A stretch of DNA of 64,000 nt from Lantana camara (taxonomy: Eukaryota; Streptophyta; Magnoliopsida; Lamiales; Verbenaceae), in assembly GCA_037501455.1 (NCBI GenBank), contig CM074862.1:85521501-85585500 (forward strand), written 5' to 3'. Below the pieces are notes generated by a model. The model was given only the letters and a program-made list of their open reading frames with translations, did no database searches and was not told where the DNA came from. Shown piece after piece: positions 46,524-58,500 of this stretch (positions within the stretch are counted from its first letter, which is position 1; the number at the start of each line of letters is the position of its first letter). Position numbers and translations under genes: made by a program.

Positions 46524-47132
46524 AAATTAATCTACATTTATATGATCTAGCCTTCTAGTAATTCTAAATATATGATATATTATATATTTTTATCTACTTA
46601 TTTTGACAATAAATATGATTTAATAATATCACTATTCAGCAACATATCATTCTATACAATACTACTAACATATACCATAATAACTAATTAATAACATAAG
46701 TACATGTTTTAATAAAATATTAATTAATAATTTTTATTGTGTAATTACATAATTTATAGTTTATTATAATACAATTAATAATACTCATACATAACCTAAA
46801 ATATCAAGTATGTATTAATGATTATAATTTATTAATAATGATATAAAACTTAAAAATATTAATATACTATATATATTATATATCTTAATATCTTTGTTAT
46901 TGTTTAATATTATTATTGAATGAGAGTTAAAAAATATCCAACAAAAATCTATTGGCTCGTCGAGTCGAATCGAGCTCGACTCGATTTTTGGGCAAGCCAA
47001 GCTCAAGCCCTCAAAAAATAAGCTTGACAAGCTCAAGCTCAATCTCAAGCCATACAAATAATTTTCAAGCTCAAGCTCAAGCTGGATTTTTTTTGCCATA
47101 CTCGACTCGACTCGGCTTGAAACGCACCCCTA
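46281..47132. mobile_element. hAT-like MITE, 852 bp, AAGCTC-rich
   Basis: Terminal inverted repeats TAGGGGTGTG and CGCACCCCTA, with a perfect 8-bp target duplication agtctctc (46273-46280 and 47133-47140). The subterminal regions are full of repeated AAGCTCAAGC/CTCGACTCGA words in opposite orientations, which is typical of hAT ends. The centre is AT-rich with a 59-bp (TA)n tract (46460-46518). No transposase coding. Confidence 0.85.
46460..46518. repeat. (TA)n microsatellite
   Basis: About 29 TA units inside the 852-bp MITE. Confidence 0.95.
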
Positions 47133-47140
47133 AGTCTCTC

Positions 47141-47470
47141 AAACTAGAGATTGATTTATTTCCAATAAAGTTTTAGTAAAATATTTATCACACGTTGATG
47201 GTTCTCAGTTTTTATTAGGTTAATATTTTTCCTATCATAACCTAATTAAATATTAATTTATTTAATCAGAAAAGTGTAGTCGAGTGAGAGGAACTCGATC
47301 ATGACCTAATTAGTAGTACCACATTTTTATAGTATCGGTAAAGAGTCAAAATTAAATTTTCTCAATGCATAATTTGATTGTTTAGTAACGCAACATGCAT
47401 CTTTTAGTTATTTGTTTTTAATTTACAATCTCTTTTTTTTTATATTTTTCCAAAATCATTAATATGGTAA
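47141..47470. other. Spacer downstream of the PGIP gene
   Basis: AT-rich and non-coding. Similarity with the pseudogene copy begins only at about 47471 (AAAATTAAATGTCAC), marking the edge of the PGIP duplication. Confidence 0.5.
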
Positions 47471-47545
47471 AATTAAATGTCACAAATAGTTAATGCAGTC
47501 AACTCAATAATTATTTCATAAGCAACTCAGAAAACATGACTGCCA

Positions 47546-48529
47546 TCACTTACAGGGATCCAATGGAACCCCACAAAGGCACCTATTATGAACAAAGGAA
47601 GAGCTATCAAAATTGTCTCTCCTATACCTCAGCTTCCATCCTGTTGGTATTTCCCCACACAATCTATTATAAGTCACATTTAAGAACTGCAGGAACACAG
47701 CCTCAGTAATCTGCTTCGGAATACTCCCATAAATCCTGTTGTGAGATATGTCCAGAACGTCCAAATTCTCCGTGAACCTCACCTTGCTGAAATCGAACTC
47801 AAAATTATTCCTCGAAATCACGATCGTGTTTGTCGCCTTCCCCTCGCCGAAGAACACGGATGCATCTCCCGATAAGTTGTTTCTTGAAACATCAACGCTG
47901 GAGAAGTTTACATTCGCCAGGGAAGCTGGAACTTCCCCGGACAGCATGTTGTGGGACAAATCCAGGCCTGGAGGATCGCTTGCCTTGAGATACCCGAATG
48001 ATTCGGGGATTGGCCCTGTTAGCATGTTTCTGCTAAGATCAATGGCGTAGAGGTAAGGGAGTGTTGCTATGGAAGGCGGGATCGGGCCCGAGAGGCGGTT
48101 GAAAGGAAGGAGGAGGAATCTGAGGTTTTTGAGGTTTGCGAGGAAATGAGGAACAGGGCCTGAGATGTTTGCCCAGCTTATGGATAGATATCTCAGTTGC
48201 GGGAGCTGTCCGATTTCGGGTGGGATCTGGCCTACGAGGTTCGGCATTTTGTGGAGCCTTAAAGATGTGAGGTGTTTGAGTTTGGCAACGGAAGTGGGGA
48301 TTGTGCCGTTGGCATCGCCGATTATCTCGAGGCCGGTGACGTAATTTGTGGCCTCGTCGCATTGGACGCCGTACCAGTTGCAGCAGGCGAACTGAACATC
48401 CCAGGACGGGAAGGGGTTGGGAGTTGTGAAGCTGTTCTTGAATTCGAGAAGGGCGTTTTGTTCGTCTGGATGGCAATGCTGTGCTGATAAGAGGGAAGGG
48501 AGAAGGAGGAAGAAGAGAGGAACTAGCAT
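47546..48529 (-). CDS. PGIP: Polygalacturonase-inhibiting protein (PGIP), 327 aa
   Basis: A secreted cell-wall leucine-rich-repeat protein that blocks fungal and insect endopolygalacturonases. The frame is open from 48640, but the start is set at 48529 because a signal peptide begins there (MLVPLFFLLLPSLLSA, cleavage before QHC). The N-terminal cysteines match PGIP (C19, C49, C50, C57 in CCNWYGVQC). LRRs follow at about residues 65-295 with the extracytoplasmic pattern NxLxGxIPxxL (LTSLRLHKMPNLVGQIPPEI, YAIDLSRNMLTGPIPESF, LDISHNRIYGSIPKQI). The C-terminal cap is RCLCGVPLDPCK. Length fits the family (about 330 aa). Intronless. Its paralogue at 35476-36512 is frameshifted, so this is the only working copy in the window. 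Confidence 0.96.
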   Translation of the reverse strand: MLVPLFFLLLPSLLSAQHCHPDEQNALLEFKNSFTTPNPFPSWDVQFACCNWYGVQCDEATNYVTGLEIIGDANGTIPTSVAKLKHLTSLRLHKMPNLVGQIPPEIGQLPQLRYLSISWANISGPVPHFLANLKNLRFLLLPFNRLSGPIPPSIATLPYLYAIDLSRNMLTGPIPESFGYLKASDPPGLDLSHNMLSGEVPASLANVNFSSVDVSRNNLSGDASVFFGEGKATNTIVISRNNFEFDFSKVRFTENLDVLDISHNRIYGSIPKQITEAVFLQFLNVTYNRLCGEIPTGWKLRYRRDNFDSSSFVHNRCLCGVPLDPCK

Positions 48530-48598
48530 GATTGTTATGGTAGTGGAGTAGTGGTAATATGTCTTGAGAGGAAAGGATGAGAGTCTTGTGATCTTATC

Positions 48599-48664
48599 TT
48601 CATATATATAGGCTTTGGATATGAAGAAATGTGAGTGCAAAGTGCTGTTTCAAATCTTGGTCAA
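48599..48664 (-). promoter_or_regulatory. PGIP core promoter: TATA box and W-box-like motif
   Basis: On the minus strand a TATA-type sequence (TATATATATG, 48601-48610) lies about 70 bp upstream of the ATG. TTTTGACC (W-box core TTGACC, 48659-48664) is about 50 bp further upstream. W-boxes bind WRKY factors, and PGIP genes are often wound- or pathogen-induced. Both elements are also present in the pseudogene copy. Confidence 0.5.
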
Positions 48665-48900
48665 AATTTGTGCACTCTTTGGTGGGGTTGTGGTGAGGAT
48701 GGGGGGCCAAAGTGTTGGAATTATTTTGGTGGAGTTTTAGTGGCTGCTACTATGGTGTTGTATGCTGGCATTGGACCATGTTTCAGAATATATGAACAGT
48801 TGGAACTTGGACCATTTCAATTGTTACAGAACATATGGGTAGTTAGTTATACAGGCATACACGGATATTTGGTATTACATACTCTGAAATTCAACTTAAG

Positions 48901-49519
48901 ATATGGTGCCATAAAATTCATGAATCGAGGGACAATTTTAATGATTCCAGAAACCCTTTTTTCTTTTATAAAATTTCTCGGTTCCCAAGGACAATTTGAC
49001 CAAAATCATCCACTGGGTATCAAAACTAATGAATATTTAAGAATTTATTATTAATTATTATTTCCCTTGCTTTCAACTTGACAAGACAATAAGGTCATTG
49101 AGTACGTATGCATGTCGAGCTATCGTACCAAGCTTTAGCTTACTCTGTTACAAAAGTTCTTTCACATCTCCTCATTCATTGATAAATCAAGAGGTAAAAA
49201 AAAAAAAAAAAAAAAACTAAAACAATTCTCAAAGAAGCACTCAAAATACTGCCACAATCATACGATCAGACGGTTTCCCAATCACTATAGCCTATATAAA
49301 TAAGTTCAGTTCACTATGTTACACAAAAATATACAACAAAACTTAGGTATAAATACCAAAGTGAGGAATATACCCAAAAGGGGGAAAAAATATATCAAAA
49401 ACTACATAAATAAAAACCATACCCTTCTACAGCTCATCTTTTCTGGAACAATCTCATCTCATTTTCTTTCAGAGATTTTCACTTTTTTCCAGCTTCTCAG
49501 AAGCAGTAACTCTTTAACT
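48901..49519. other. Intergenic region between PGIP and NRPA2, including the NRPA2 3' UTR
   Basis: The PGIP duplication ends near 48900. A poly-A run lies at about 49197-49217. The bases just left of 49520 are expected to hold the NRPA2 3' untranslated region (minus strand); its end cannot be read from sequence alone. Confidence 0.45.
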
Positions 49520-52500
49520 TCATGCTCCACTGCCTCCACTACTTAATTGGAGTGTCATCTTTATATTCATGGCAGCCAATTCTGCAGCTAAGTATCTAAA
49601 CACATAAGGCATGGCAATGGTCTCCATCCCCTTACTAGTCTGACAGGCAACACAAGTAACCTTTTTGGGGGCTCTGCCCTGCGGCAGATCTCGACCAATC
49701 ATATCGCGCACTTCTTTCTTGTTCGACTTCAAGATTGATTTAGTCAAGATGCTTCCACAAAGGGAGCACACGTCAGCAATATGATGATCAGAACTCATAT
49801 GAAGCCTATCGTGTAATAAATATGCAGCTCCATGAGCGAGGAGAGAATCCCGTTCCATTTCTCCAAAACGGATACCACCACCACGCTTTCGACCTTTGAT
49901 TGGTTGCCTTGTGACCTGATCCACTGTTCCTGTGGAGCGGACCTGGAAACAATATAGTATATTCAACTAATTGCAAATTAAACAATATTGATTACATGTA
50001 CCCTATATTATTATATAAAGCTAGAGAACTATGTTTGGTCTAGCCTTTTATTTTTGGTCTTCTGAAATATTCTCTATTTTCTCTTTCTATTCACGTAGCT
50101 TTTTCTCCGTCCTTTCTCATTTTTATCATTTACTTACCCAGAGTCTCTCCCTTATATAGTCTCATTATCTTCCATTAGTCATTACTCTTATTTTATTTTT
50201 GACTCCACATATTTTTATCTTATTTGAAATTATTCTCCTTCTACATATCATTAACAGAACAAATAAAGAAAACTGAAAAACAATTGAAGTGTTATTATTA
50301 GTTTGCACACGCATTGTGTACGCATCTAACTACTGGTTGTATCTTCAGCCAGAAAGGAACCCCAACTCACCCAAAAAAGACCACAAAAAAAGAAAAAGAA
50401 CTCATTTAATAAGAGCATTTCAATGGCAGAAAGTAGTTAAGTTTAAAGCGTCCAATGCAGAATATTGTTGTGCTCTAAGAAAAAGCAACGCACCTGAAAT
50501 TTATCTGAAACCATATGTCTGAGACGCTGATAGTATACAGGGCCAATAAATATTTCACATGTAAGCTCGGTCCCATAAACTCCACTATACAGTACCTCTA
50601 CACCATGGTGATTGAAGCCACGAGCAACCAACATAGAACCGAGATCATCCACAAGTGACGACTCAGATTCAGACCCTTCAGACTTCTTCTTCATTGAGCT
50701 CGAAAAAGGTGTTGCATCAACAAAATTTCCATGCAAGGCACCTCCCTACAATCATAAGGAATCTAATTTAATTGGTCTCTACTAACTTCTTTAGATCGGT
50801 TGCCAAATTCTAAGTTGACTCTGAATTGGGATATATCATTTATTTAAAGAACAGTATCTCACAGACCTAAAACTACAACAATTAACATTACTGAAACGAT
50901 CTCTACTTTAAAACAAAGAATCAAAGTTGAAGGAGCCTCAGTGTACTAGAATGGATGACAGATGCCCCCATTCAACACTATAGGAACTTGCATTTGCTAG
51001 TATTGCCTTTTGACTTTATTTACTTTTTCTAGATAAAATTAAAGTACACTTTCGTGATTCCCATGAAGAGGAAGGGCTTTAAGTTTCCTGATATCACATG
51101 CACAAATGGCGGAACTGATTTTGTTAAACCTAGAGAATTGGGAGAGCTTTGTCAAAATGGTGGGGGATAGAAACTAATGAGCCTTCATGATTCAAAATTT
51201 TGAGATTGCCCCAAATACAGAGTAATGGAAGAAGAGCACCCATTAGCCAGCTAAGGATAAATGCTTAAAGTTGGTAAGCAGCTTTTGAGATATGGATTTT
51301 CATTATATTTGGGGCATCTTTTGAACTACACATCTAATGAAATCTTTACTACCAGGTCTTCACCAAGGATAACAAAACTTGCTTAGCTGATTATATCATT
51401 TGCAAATATATCTAAATAGCCAAGTGTCGACGCATTATAAATCTTTAGTAAGTTCGCAATTTAATGAGTATAGCATCACTTCAGAAGAGGAACAGCCAGA
51501 GCCAGTGCGAAAGGTGAGGAATAACATAGTTGATGCTTATAGCCTATAGGTCATACCTTAGCAGCAATTGATTCTAAAAGCATAGCAATTGTCATCCTAG
51601 AAGGGAATGCATGAGGATTGATGATAAGATCTGGTCGCATGCCAGTAACCCCCGAAAAAGGCATATCTATATCAGGCCATAACTGAGAGCAAACACCCTT
51701 TTGACCATGTCTGCTGCTAAATTTATCACCAATTATGGGATTCCTAGGGTGCCGAAAACGGATGTTTGCCTGCATCAGAATAAGTGAATACAAGTTAGGA
51801 TAGTAGCTTTAAATACTGAGTATAATGACCTACAGAAGAAACCAATTTATGTTGTGTCGTATATACAGAAACTAGTGAAATGAATTAAGAACCTCATGTA
51901 AGATTAAATAATTTGCATTTATTAGACATCTGAATCAATTAAGTATGAATCGGAGCCCTCCAAAGGGGTCAAGAAAGAAAACTAGGGGCTAGAGGACTAT
52001 CTGAATATGTCAACTCCGTTTTTCTTTGATGGATGGGGTTCGAGTGGGGAAGGGGGCAGAGTTGAATAGATACAGGAAAGCATGAAGGGAAAAGCGAATG
52101 TGCCCATAATTTTCCAACCTTTGAGTGTGCGAAAATGGAAGTCAATCACAAAAGATGAAACTAGCCCTCACCAAACTAAGCCAAATTAATAAATCGATGG
52201 CGTTAAAATATGAAAGGAAGTAATTCTTAACCTTCCCACAGACGGCCATTAGTTTTTCAATCACACTTTTTTCTTGCCAAAGAGAAGAAGAGATGTACTT
52301 TTTTTGTACTGTACACAAGTACCCCCAATATATATATTACACAAACAAGCCTCATATGAGATACGAATTAGGCTATATATGTCATGTATGTGTCCACTCA
52401 CTTTGAAAATACAATAAAATATATGAATCTGCCAATTGATATATGAGATTTTTATAAGCCTTCCTGCTTACCTTTTGCATCTTTTTGCTTTTGACGTCAA

Positions 52501-55500
52501 CAGCAACATAATCAATATAGGCTGCGTCCGAACCTTTTAGCTTGTTGGTTGTAACTTTACTTGTAATCTCATTGTAGATGCTACAATATGGTTCATGGGG
52601 GCTTATCCTCTAAACACGGAAAAATTGGAAAAACTACATTAACATCATCTAAGGAGTGAAAAAGGAAAAACATAAACATATATGTCTCCATGAATTAATA
52701 CCTGCCCAACATGGGGGAGCCCATCGGAATCAATCAAATGATGACTCGACTTGTCCAGGTTGCTTCTCCCAAAAGATCTTTGTGCTCGATCTGATTTCAT
52801 GTTTTGTTCAGTTAAGTCAATCGTTTCTGTCTGAAAGAGGATGTCAGGAATATACATTTCGAAGTAAAACAGCATTCTACATTGGGAACAAGTTGAGTGC
52901 TAATTGGACCTGATATATGTATCCACGACCCAAGCCACGATCCACAGATGATTTATTTAATACCATGGCATCCTCCATATCATACCTAGAATTTATGATG
53001 AGAACTTATGCAACCAAAATCTGGAAGAAGACAATCTGAAAGTAGAGTGTAGGTTCTTACCCAGAGTATGCTAAAACAGCCACAATTGCATTAGTTCCTA
53101 AAGGATAGTCATCAATATTGTACTTTTCATATGCCTTAGTGCGTACAATGGGGGTTTGAGGAGTCTGCAAAAGCTCCAGAGTTAAGAGTAGAGGGAAAAG
53201 TGAAACTGAAGCATAGTATTCAACATAAATACAAAATATCTATAACTAAGTGGATATCTGAGAGGTCCCATCAGCATCAACTAATAACAACACACAAGTA
53301 ATTCATATGCGGGAACCTCGACTGATGAATAAACAACTGCATTGATTAAATATATTGAGAATAATGTTATAGATATTGATCATATATGGGACAATGGATC
53401 TCGATTGGACCCAATTGCCCAACTAATTAAAACTAATACTCCCTACCTCACAAGGTCAAGACTCACACTTCTTTTTCTGGGTTGCCCCAAAAATGAAGGG
53501 ATTTGTTTTCCCAAAACTACCTTCTCATTTAATCCAATGATGTAACACCACCATTGTATTTCAACACTATTGTTGGGGTGTTCTGTAACCATAATTTTAA
53601 AGAAAAGAAAAAGGGAAATATTCTAATTTCTCATCTTAACATGTGCTGATTCAAGATGGATCTATAAATTTGAGGGATTAGAAGCTTTGAACAATAGTTC
53701 TTTCTTCATATTAGCTTGTATCCTTGCACACACTCTCTCTCTTCTTAATGCACTCTACGTATTAATACATTCCAATCAAGGAGTTGACAAGGCATCTGAC
53801 CTCATAGAACACAGGCTGACCTTAATGCAAAAGTAAAAGGAGCAGGAAAACAACATTTAGAGGAGCTTTTTACCAACTCATTCTAAGGACAGGAAAAAAA
53901 AAAGGCTGACCTGAAGATGGTAGAGCTTTTGATCAGCTCGAGCATTTAAAGCTTGACAATTGGAACCCATAGTTTGTTTTCCCATCTATGACAAGATGAT
54001 GGTGAGGAAAGTGAAATTCAAGACCTTTGAATTGGAGATTGGGGGGAACAGGTTGGGGTGGATCCGCATTCAAAATAAGCAAAATGCAATACCTGACATT
54101 GATACATATTACGAGGACTCTGATTATGGTCAGACCAGGGTGTTAGATTTGCAACAACACTCAACATTCCAGTTGGATGGATTTCTTCATGAGTGGCAGG
54201 AAAAACGTCTCTCCTTCCCCCTTCTCCACCATCAGGACAACGTATCTCCATGTAGACCTGCACACACATATTTATATATGTTTTACGAGCTCCAGGAATT
54301 GTTGGTGGTCGATGCAGATACGAAAATTTAGTGAAAATAGTTCAATCTCACACATTTCACAGAAATAATGAGGCATGCAATGTTGTTGGGATTTTATGCT
54401 GACCTGCTCAAAGGGTCCAATGAGCTCAATGTTGTTGCTCTCTTCAGTGGGTATATGGATATTCCGTACAGGTCGAACAAATCTAGATGCAGATGTGAAC
54501 AAGTATAAACCAGGGTATGCTCCACCCATACTCAAGGGAATATAACCAACCTCAAGATCTTCAGGTATCTGCTATACAGTAAAAATATAATAAATACTGG
54601 ACAAAACCTAAAATTTTTTACGGACAAAGTAGAGACTAAAGCGCACCGCTAAAGTTGATGAAACCTTTAATCTTCGCAGGTGGGAGACAGCTTTTTCAAT
54701 GATATCAGATGCAATAGAACCTACAACACGACCATCTAGAAGAACAGGAAGAACTTCAGGGGGGCCCGCTTGCACAAGCTTTGGTAATGATGGGATCATT
54801 CCAATGGTCACCAAAACTTTTAAAATTGACTTCCGAATCTCAAGAAAATCTTTTACTTTTCCATTGGAATCGTAATATGAAGTCACACCTGCCAACAAGT
54901 AAACAGCTTGAATTAATTCAATTGTTTTCCTCAAAGAGGAGAAAGTCCAATGACAACCAAGCAATTGATCAAGGATGTTCTAGTATGACATTCTTTAATG
55001 CTTCAATGAGCTTTAGAACATTTGTTTCCAGGTGATGTTGGGTTTTCCTTGTGACGTGACAAAATTTCTAGGAATATGGTACTGGTCACAGTAATAATCA
55101 TATAATTATGTCTTTTTAACCACTGATGCCTACTACAGTTCACACTGTAAAATACAGTGGCCCCAATCTGTCGATTTCATATTTTCCAATTGTTCTTACC
55201 ATTTAATTTCTAACAAAAATTAAATGAAGTCATCCTTCGTTTAACAATATTACTTTCAGCACTAAGAAAAATTAAATAAAGTCACTGAACACAACAATTT
55301 TCTGAGTCAGACATTCAGCATCCTAAGCGATGAAGATTTCAATTTCGTATCTCGAAAGAGAAAGCCAGAAGAAACTGCATGGACAAAATGAATCCACTTC
55401 TTAAAAATGGAAAATTTTGAGAAAGTAGAAGATACAAAATTACATTTTGAATGTGCCCCAAGCATGCCTTTTGATTTCATTGCTGCTGTTCTCTGTTCAT

Positions 55501-58500
55501 GCAGAAGGACTCATAACATGTCCCAGTCACCCATTTTCTAATTCAAACACACTCAAAAGGAAAAAACTAAAAGTCAAATGAAAATTCTTACGGCAAGCAG
55601 AAGCCATATGGTTCAACAGCCCGCACGGCTCCCCATCAGGTGTGTGAACAGGACAGAGAAAACCCCAAGATCTGCACAGAAGTGCACATACACATAAGTG
55701 ATTTGGCTGTTTATGTGCACAACTGAAATTCCATTTTCTCCAAAAAAATATATATATATACTTACACAAGTGGGGAAAATTTTGATAGGAAGCAGAGAGA
55801 AAGAAAGAACATCATAAGATAGTCAAATGCCTAGAGTACAAAGGCATTATTATAACTTACTCAGGTAACAACTTTCGTACACTTGTGGTGCGGAGGCCAG
55901 CAAATGCAGCACCTCGATGGACAGCTCGAAAGTGTGAAATGAAACGTAGAAAATTTAGCCTCTCTGCCTGAACTGTCATCCCAGCTCTCTAAAAAACATG
56001 AATACCACCGAAAACCAACATTAATGAGAACAATTAAGTTATTTAGCATATACTTCCAAAAGCACTGGATAAGCAGAGAGAAAATAACTCAAATAACATG
56101 CAAGTAAAGCAAAACAGGAGCAAATTTGAATCCAAAGGAGATGGTGTCATTTTGGTGTAACTCAAGAGCACGGCTGCTAAATTTTTTTAAAAAAAAAAAA
56201 CATGATTAATGTACAAGAAGCTCATGGTGCACCTCAACTGTATAGCATGTTAAATTAAAAATCATAAAAAATTATCTGTATTAAGAGGTATGTAATATAT
56301 GTACTTGACCATGAACTTCTCAAACAAACGCAGGTGTATCTAAACATTAAATTCCAAATGAATGATATCTCGATCTAAATAGAATAATTACGAACACGAA
56401 AATCAAGGAGAATGTTCCTACTTATTTACCTGCTGCAAATCTAAACCTGATTGTGTAACTAGTCTTCCTGTCTTCAACAAATTTTCAATAGCTGCACCAA
56501 TTTGACGTGGAGTATTTTTCTCCATGACTTTCTTGACATCTGCCACTGATTAAGTAAAGCAAAGCACTGAAAATGTCAACAAGGCAGGATGCAACACTAT
56601 ATATAAGACAGTAGCCAAGAACTTCATAAGAATCCAACCAAAAAAGTTCAAAGATTAGGATTTTCCAAGAAATTTTATGAAAAATTCAGGGAAGGTGATG
56701 ATTTTTGCGCACCATATTCTAAAGTACAAATATAATGGCAACAGAAAAAGTATAAATAATTTTCTCACAAAAAGAAAAACAATTCACGTCCAACAACATA
56801 GATAAAGAAATTAAATCATTTGGAAAGCACATAAGAAGGTAAATAAAGGTCAAATCCAGAATAACCACTAGGTTAGTATTCCGACACAAATGAAAAAAAA
56901 ATATATAATAATAATAATAATAAAAAAGCAAGATAAAATCAAACAAATACTAAATCTTACAGCTGCTCAACTCAAACTTCTTTGTTCTGTTGTCAACTTC
57001 TTCTTGCAGAGCCCGTTTTGCCTTCAGCAACCATTCTTGTAACTTTTCCTGCAATATGTATATAGTATAAGTTCATTCTCATGACCAAGAGAAAACAATA
57101 AAAACCCAGACAGAATGAAAGAATAAACAGATTAGTTACTCAGACCAATAAGGCCATTTCTATCCCAATCCACCATAACAAGATCCTAGCAAAAGAAACC
57201 TCTGCCTAGACAGAAATGGTATGAGCTTCCAAGAATATATGTCTAGGCAAAAGCATAGCCTTTTCTACAGTGGGTGTTATAATCAGAAGTTGGAATATCA
57301 AAGAAATGCTAAAAATATTTTCCACCTATGACAACTGCATACATTTAGCAAAATCATGCCCATTGACAGCAAATAACAGGGTCTGTCTCGATAGATGGCG
57401 CTGAAATGTTGATATGGTTCTATTTGATGAGTCAGTACAATACATGCAAGTCAAGTCAGGTGAAGAGAATATCTCCATGACATAAACCGACATAATGTAA
57501 ATAGAACGGAAAACAAAATCTATACCTTAAGATAAATAGTTATTAAGTGTCCTGGCAATAGAACTTCTTGGTTTTGTAAAGAATCTGGGTTGTCTGGTAC
57601 AGAAGTCTGGTCTACCAGAGAGAACAGCTTCTGCAACATGAAGCTGTATTGACATGTCATAAAGTTATTAGCCCAGGCCCCAGTGATAGAGGTGTGTCGT
57701 GTATTTATTTGCAATTTACCTATTTAATATAGCAATATTTACAAAGAAACAAACACTAACATGAGCAGATTAAACTTGTCGATATTGTCATCCAGATGGA
57801 CAAATATGTAATCTCTTAACACAGCTTCAGCGACCTGTATAAAGTAATATATTAGTGAGTAGAAGATCAACAGTCTCAAACACCAGCTCCTAAATCAGAC
57901 AAGATGTATGTTGCTTTGCACTCAAATCCTTAAAAGAAAAAAAAAAAGAAAGCAAAAACCAGTTTCAAACTGCCTGTTGACATGTTTTTATGCATGGCAC
58001 AAGTCTCTTAAGAACCTAGTCCAGAAGTGGGTCAAGCTCAGGATCTCTCGTGTGGATAACCACACTAACATAATTTAAGCAAGGAGATTAACTTACAACC
58101 GAGTAGCTTTCTTTTTCCAGTCCCGCCATGAGAGGTTGGAAATGCTCCCCTGAAAAATAAAACGAATCAGAAAAAGCCATCAGCTATTGTCAAACACTAT
58201 AAAAAAGGAAGAGGGCCAATAGCACAGTACCAATATGTTGCAAACACTGATTACGGGTATAAAGAGACAAGTTCTGCAGTTCATCCAATATGATTTGAGC
58301 TCTTTCACCAATAAGTTGAGTGCCAACAGACCCCCTCACACGATCGTACTTCTCATTGTAACAGCTCGTCAAACTCACATAGATTTCATGATCGGTCGTC
58401 TCGGTTAGAGCCTACATAGAGGTGAAAGTGAGAGATGATAGAAGCAGTGGCAACTGGCAAGTATATCAAAAGCCTTAATACAAAGACCAATCATCAAAGA

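Noticed and set aside
49100..49300. Possible tRNA or small RNA gene near the poly-A run
   Set aside because: No cloverleaf or Pol III A/B boxes could be recognised.
54018..54331. ORFs on the plus strand across NRPA2 exons 19-20
   Set aside because: Shadows of minus-strand exons; the sense strand has clear Pol I homology and splice sites.
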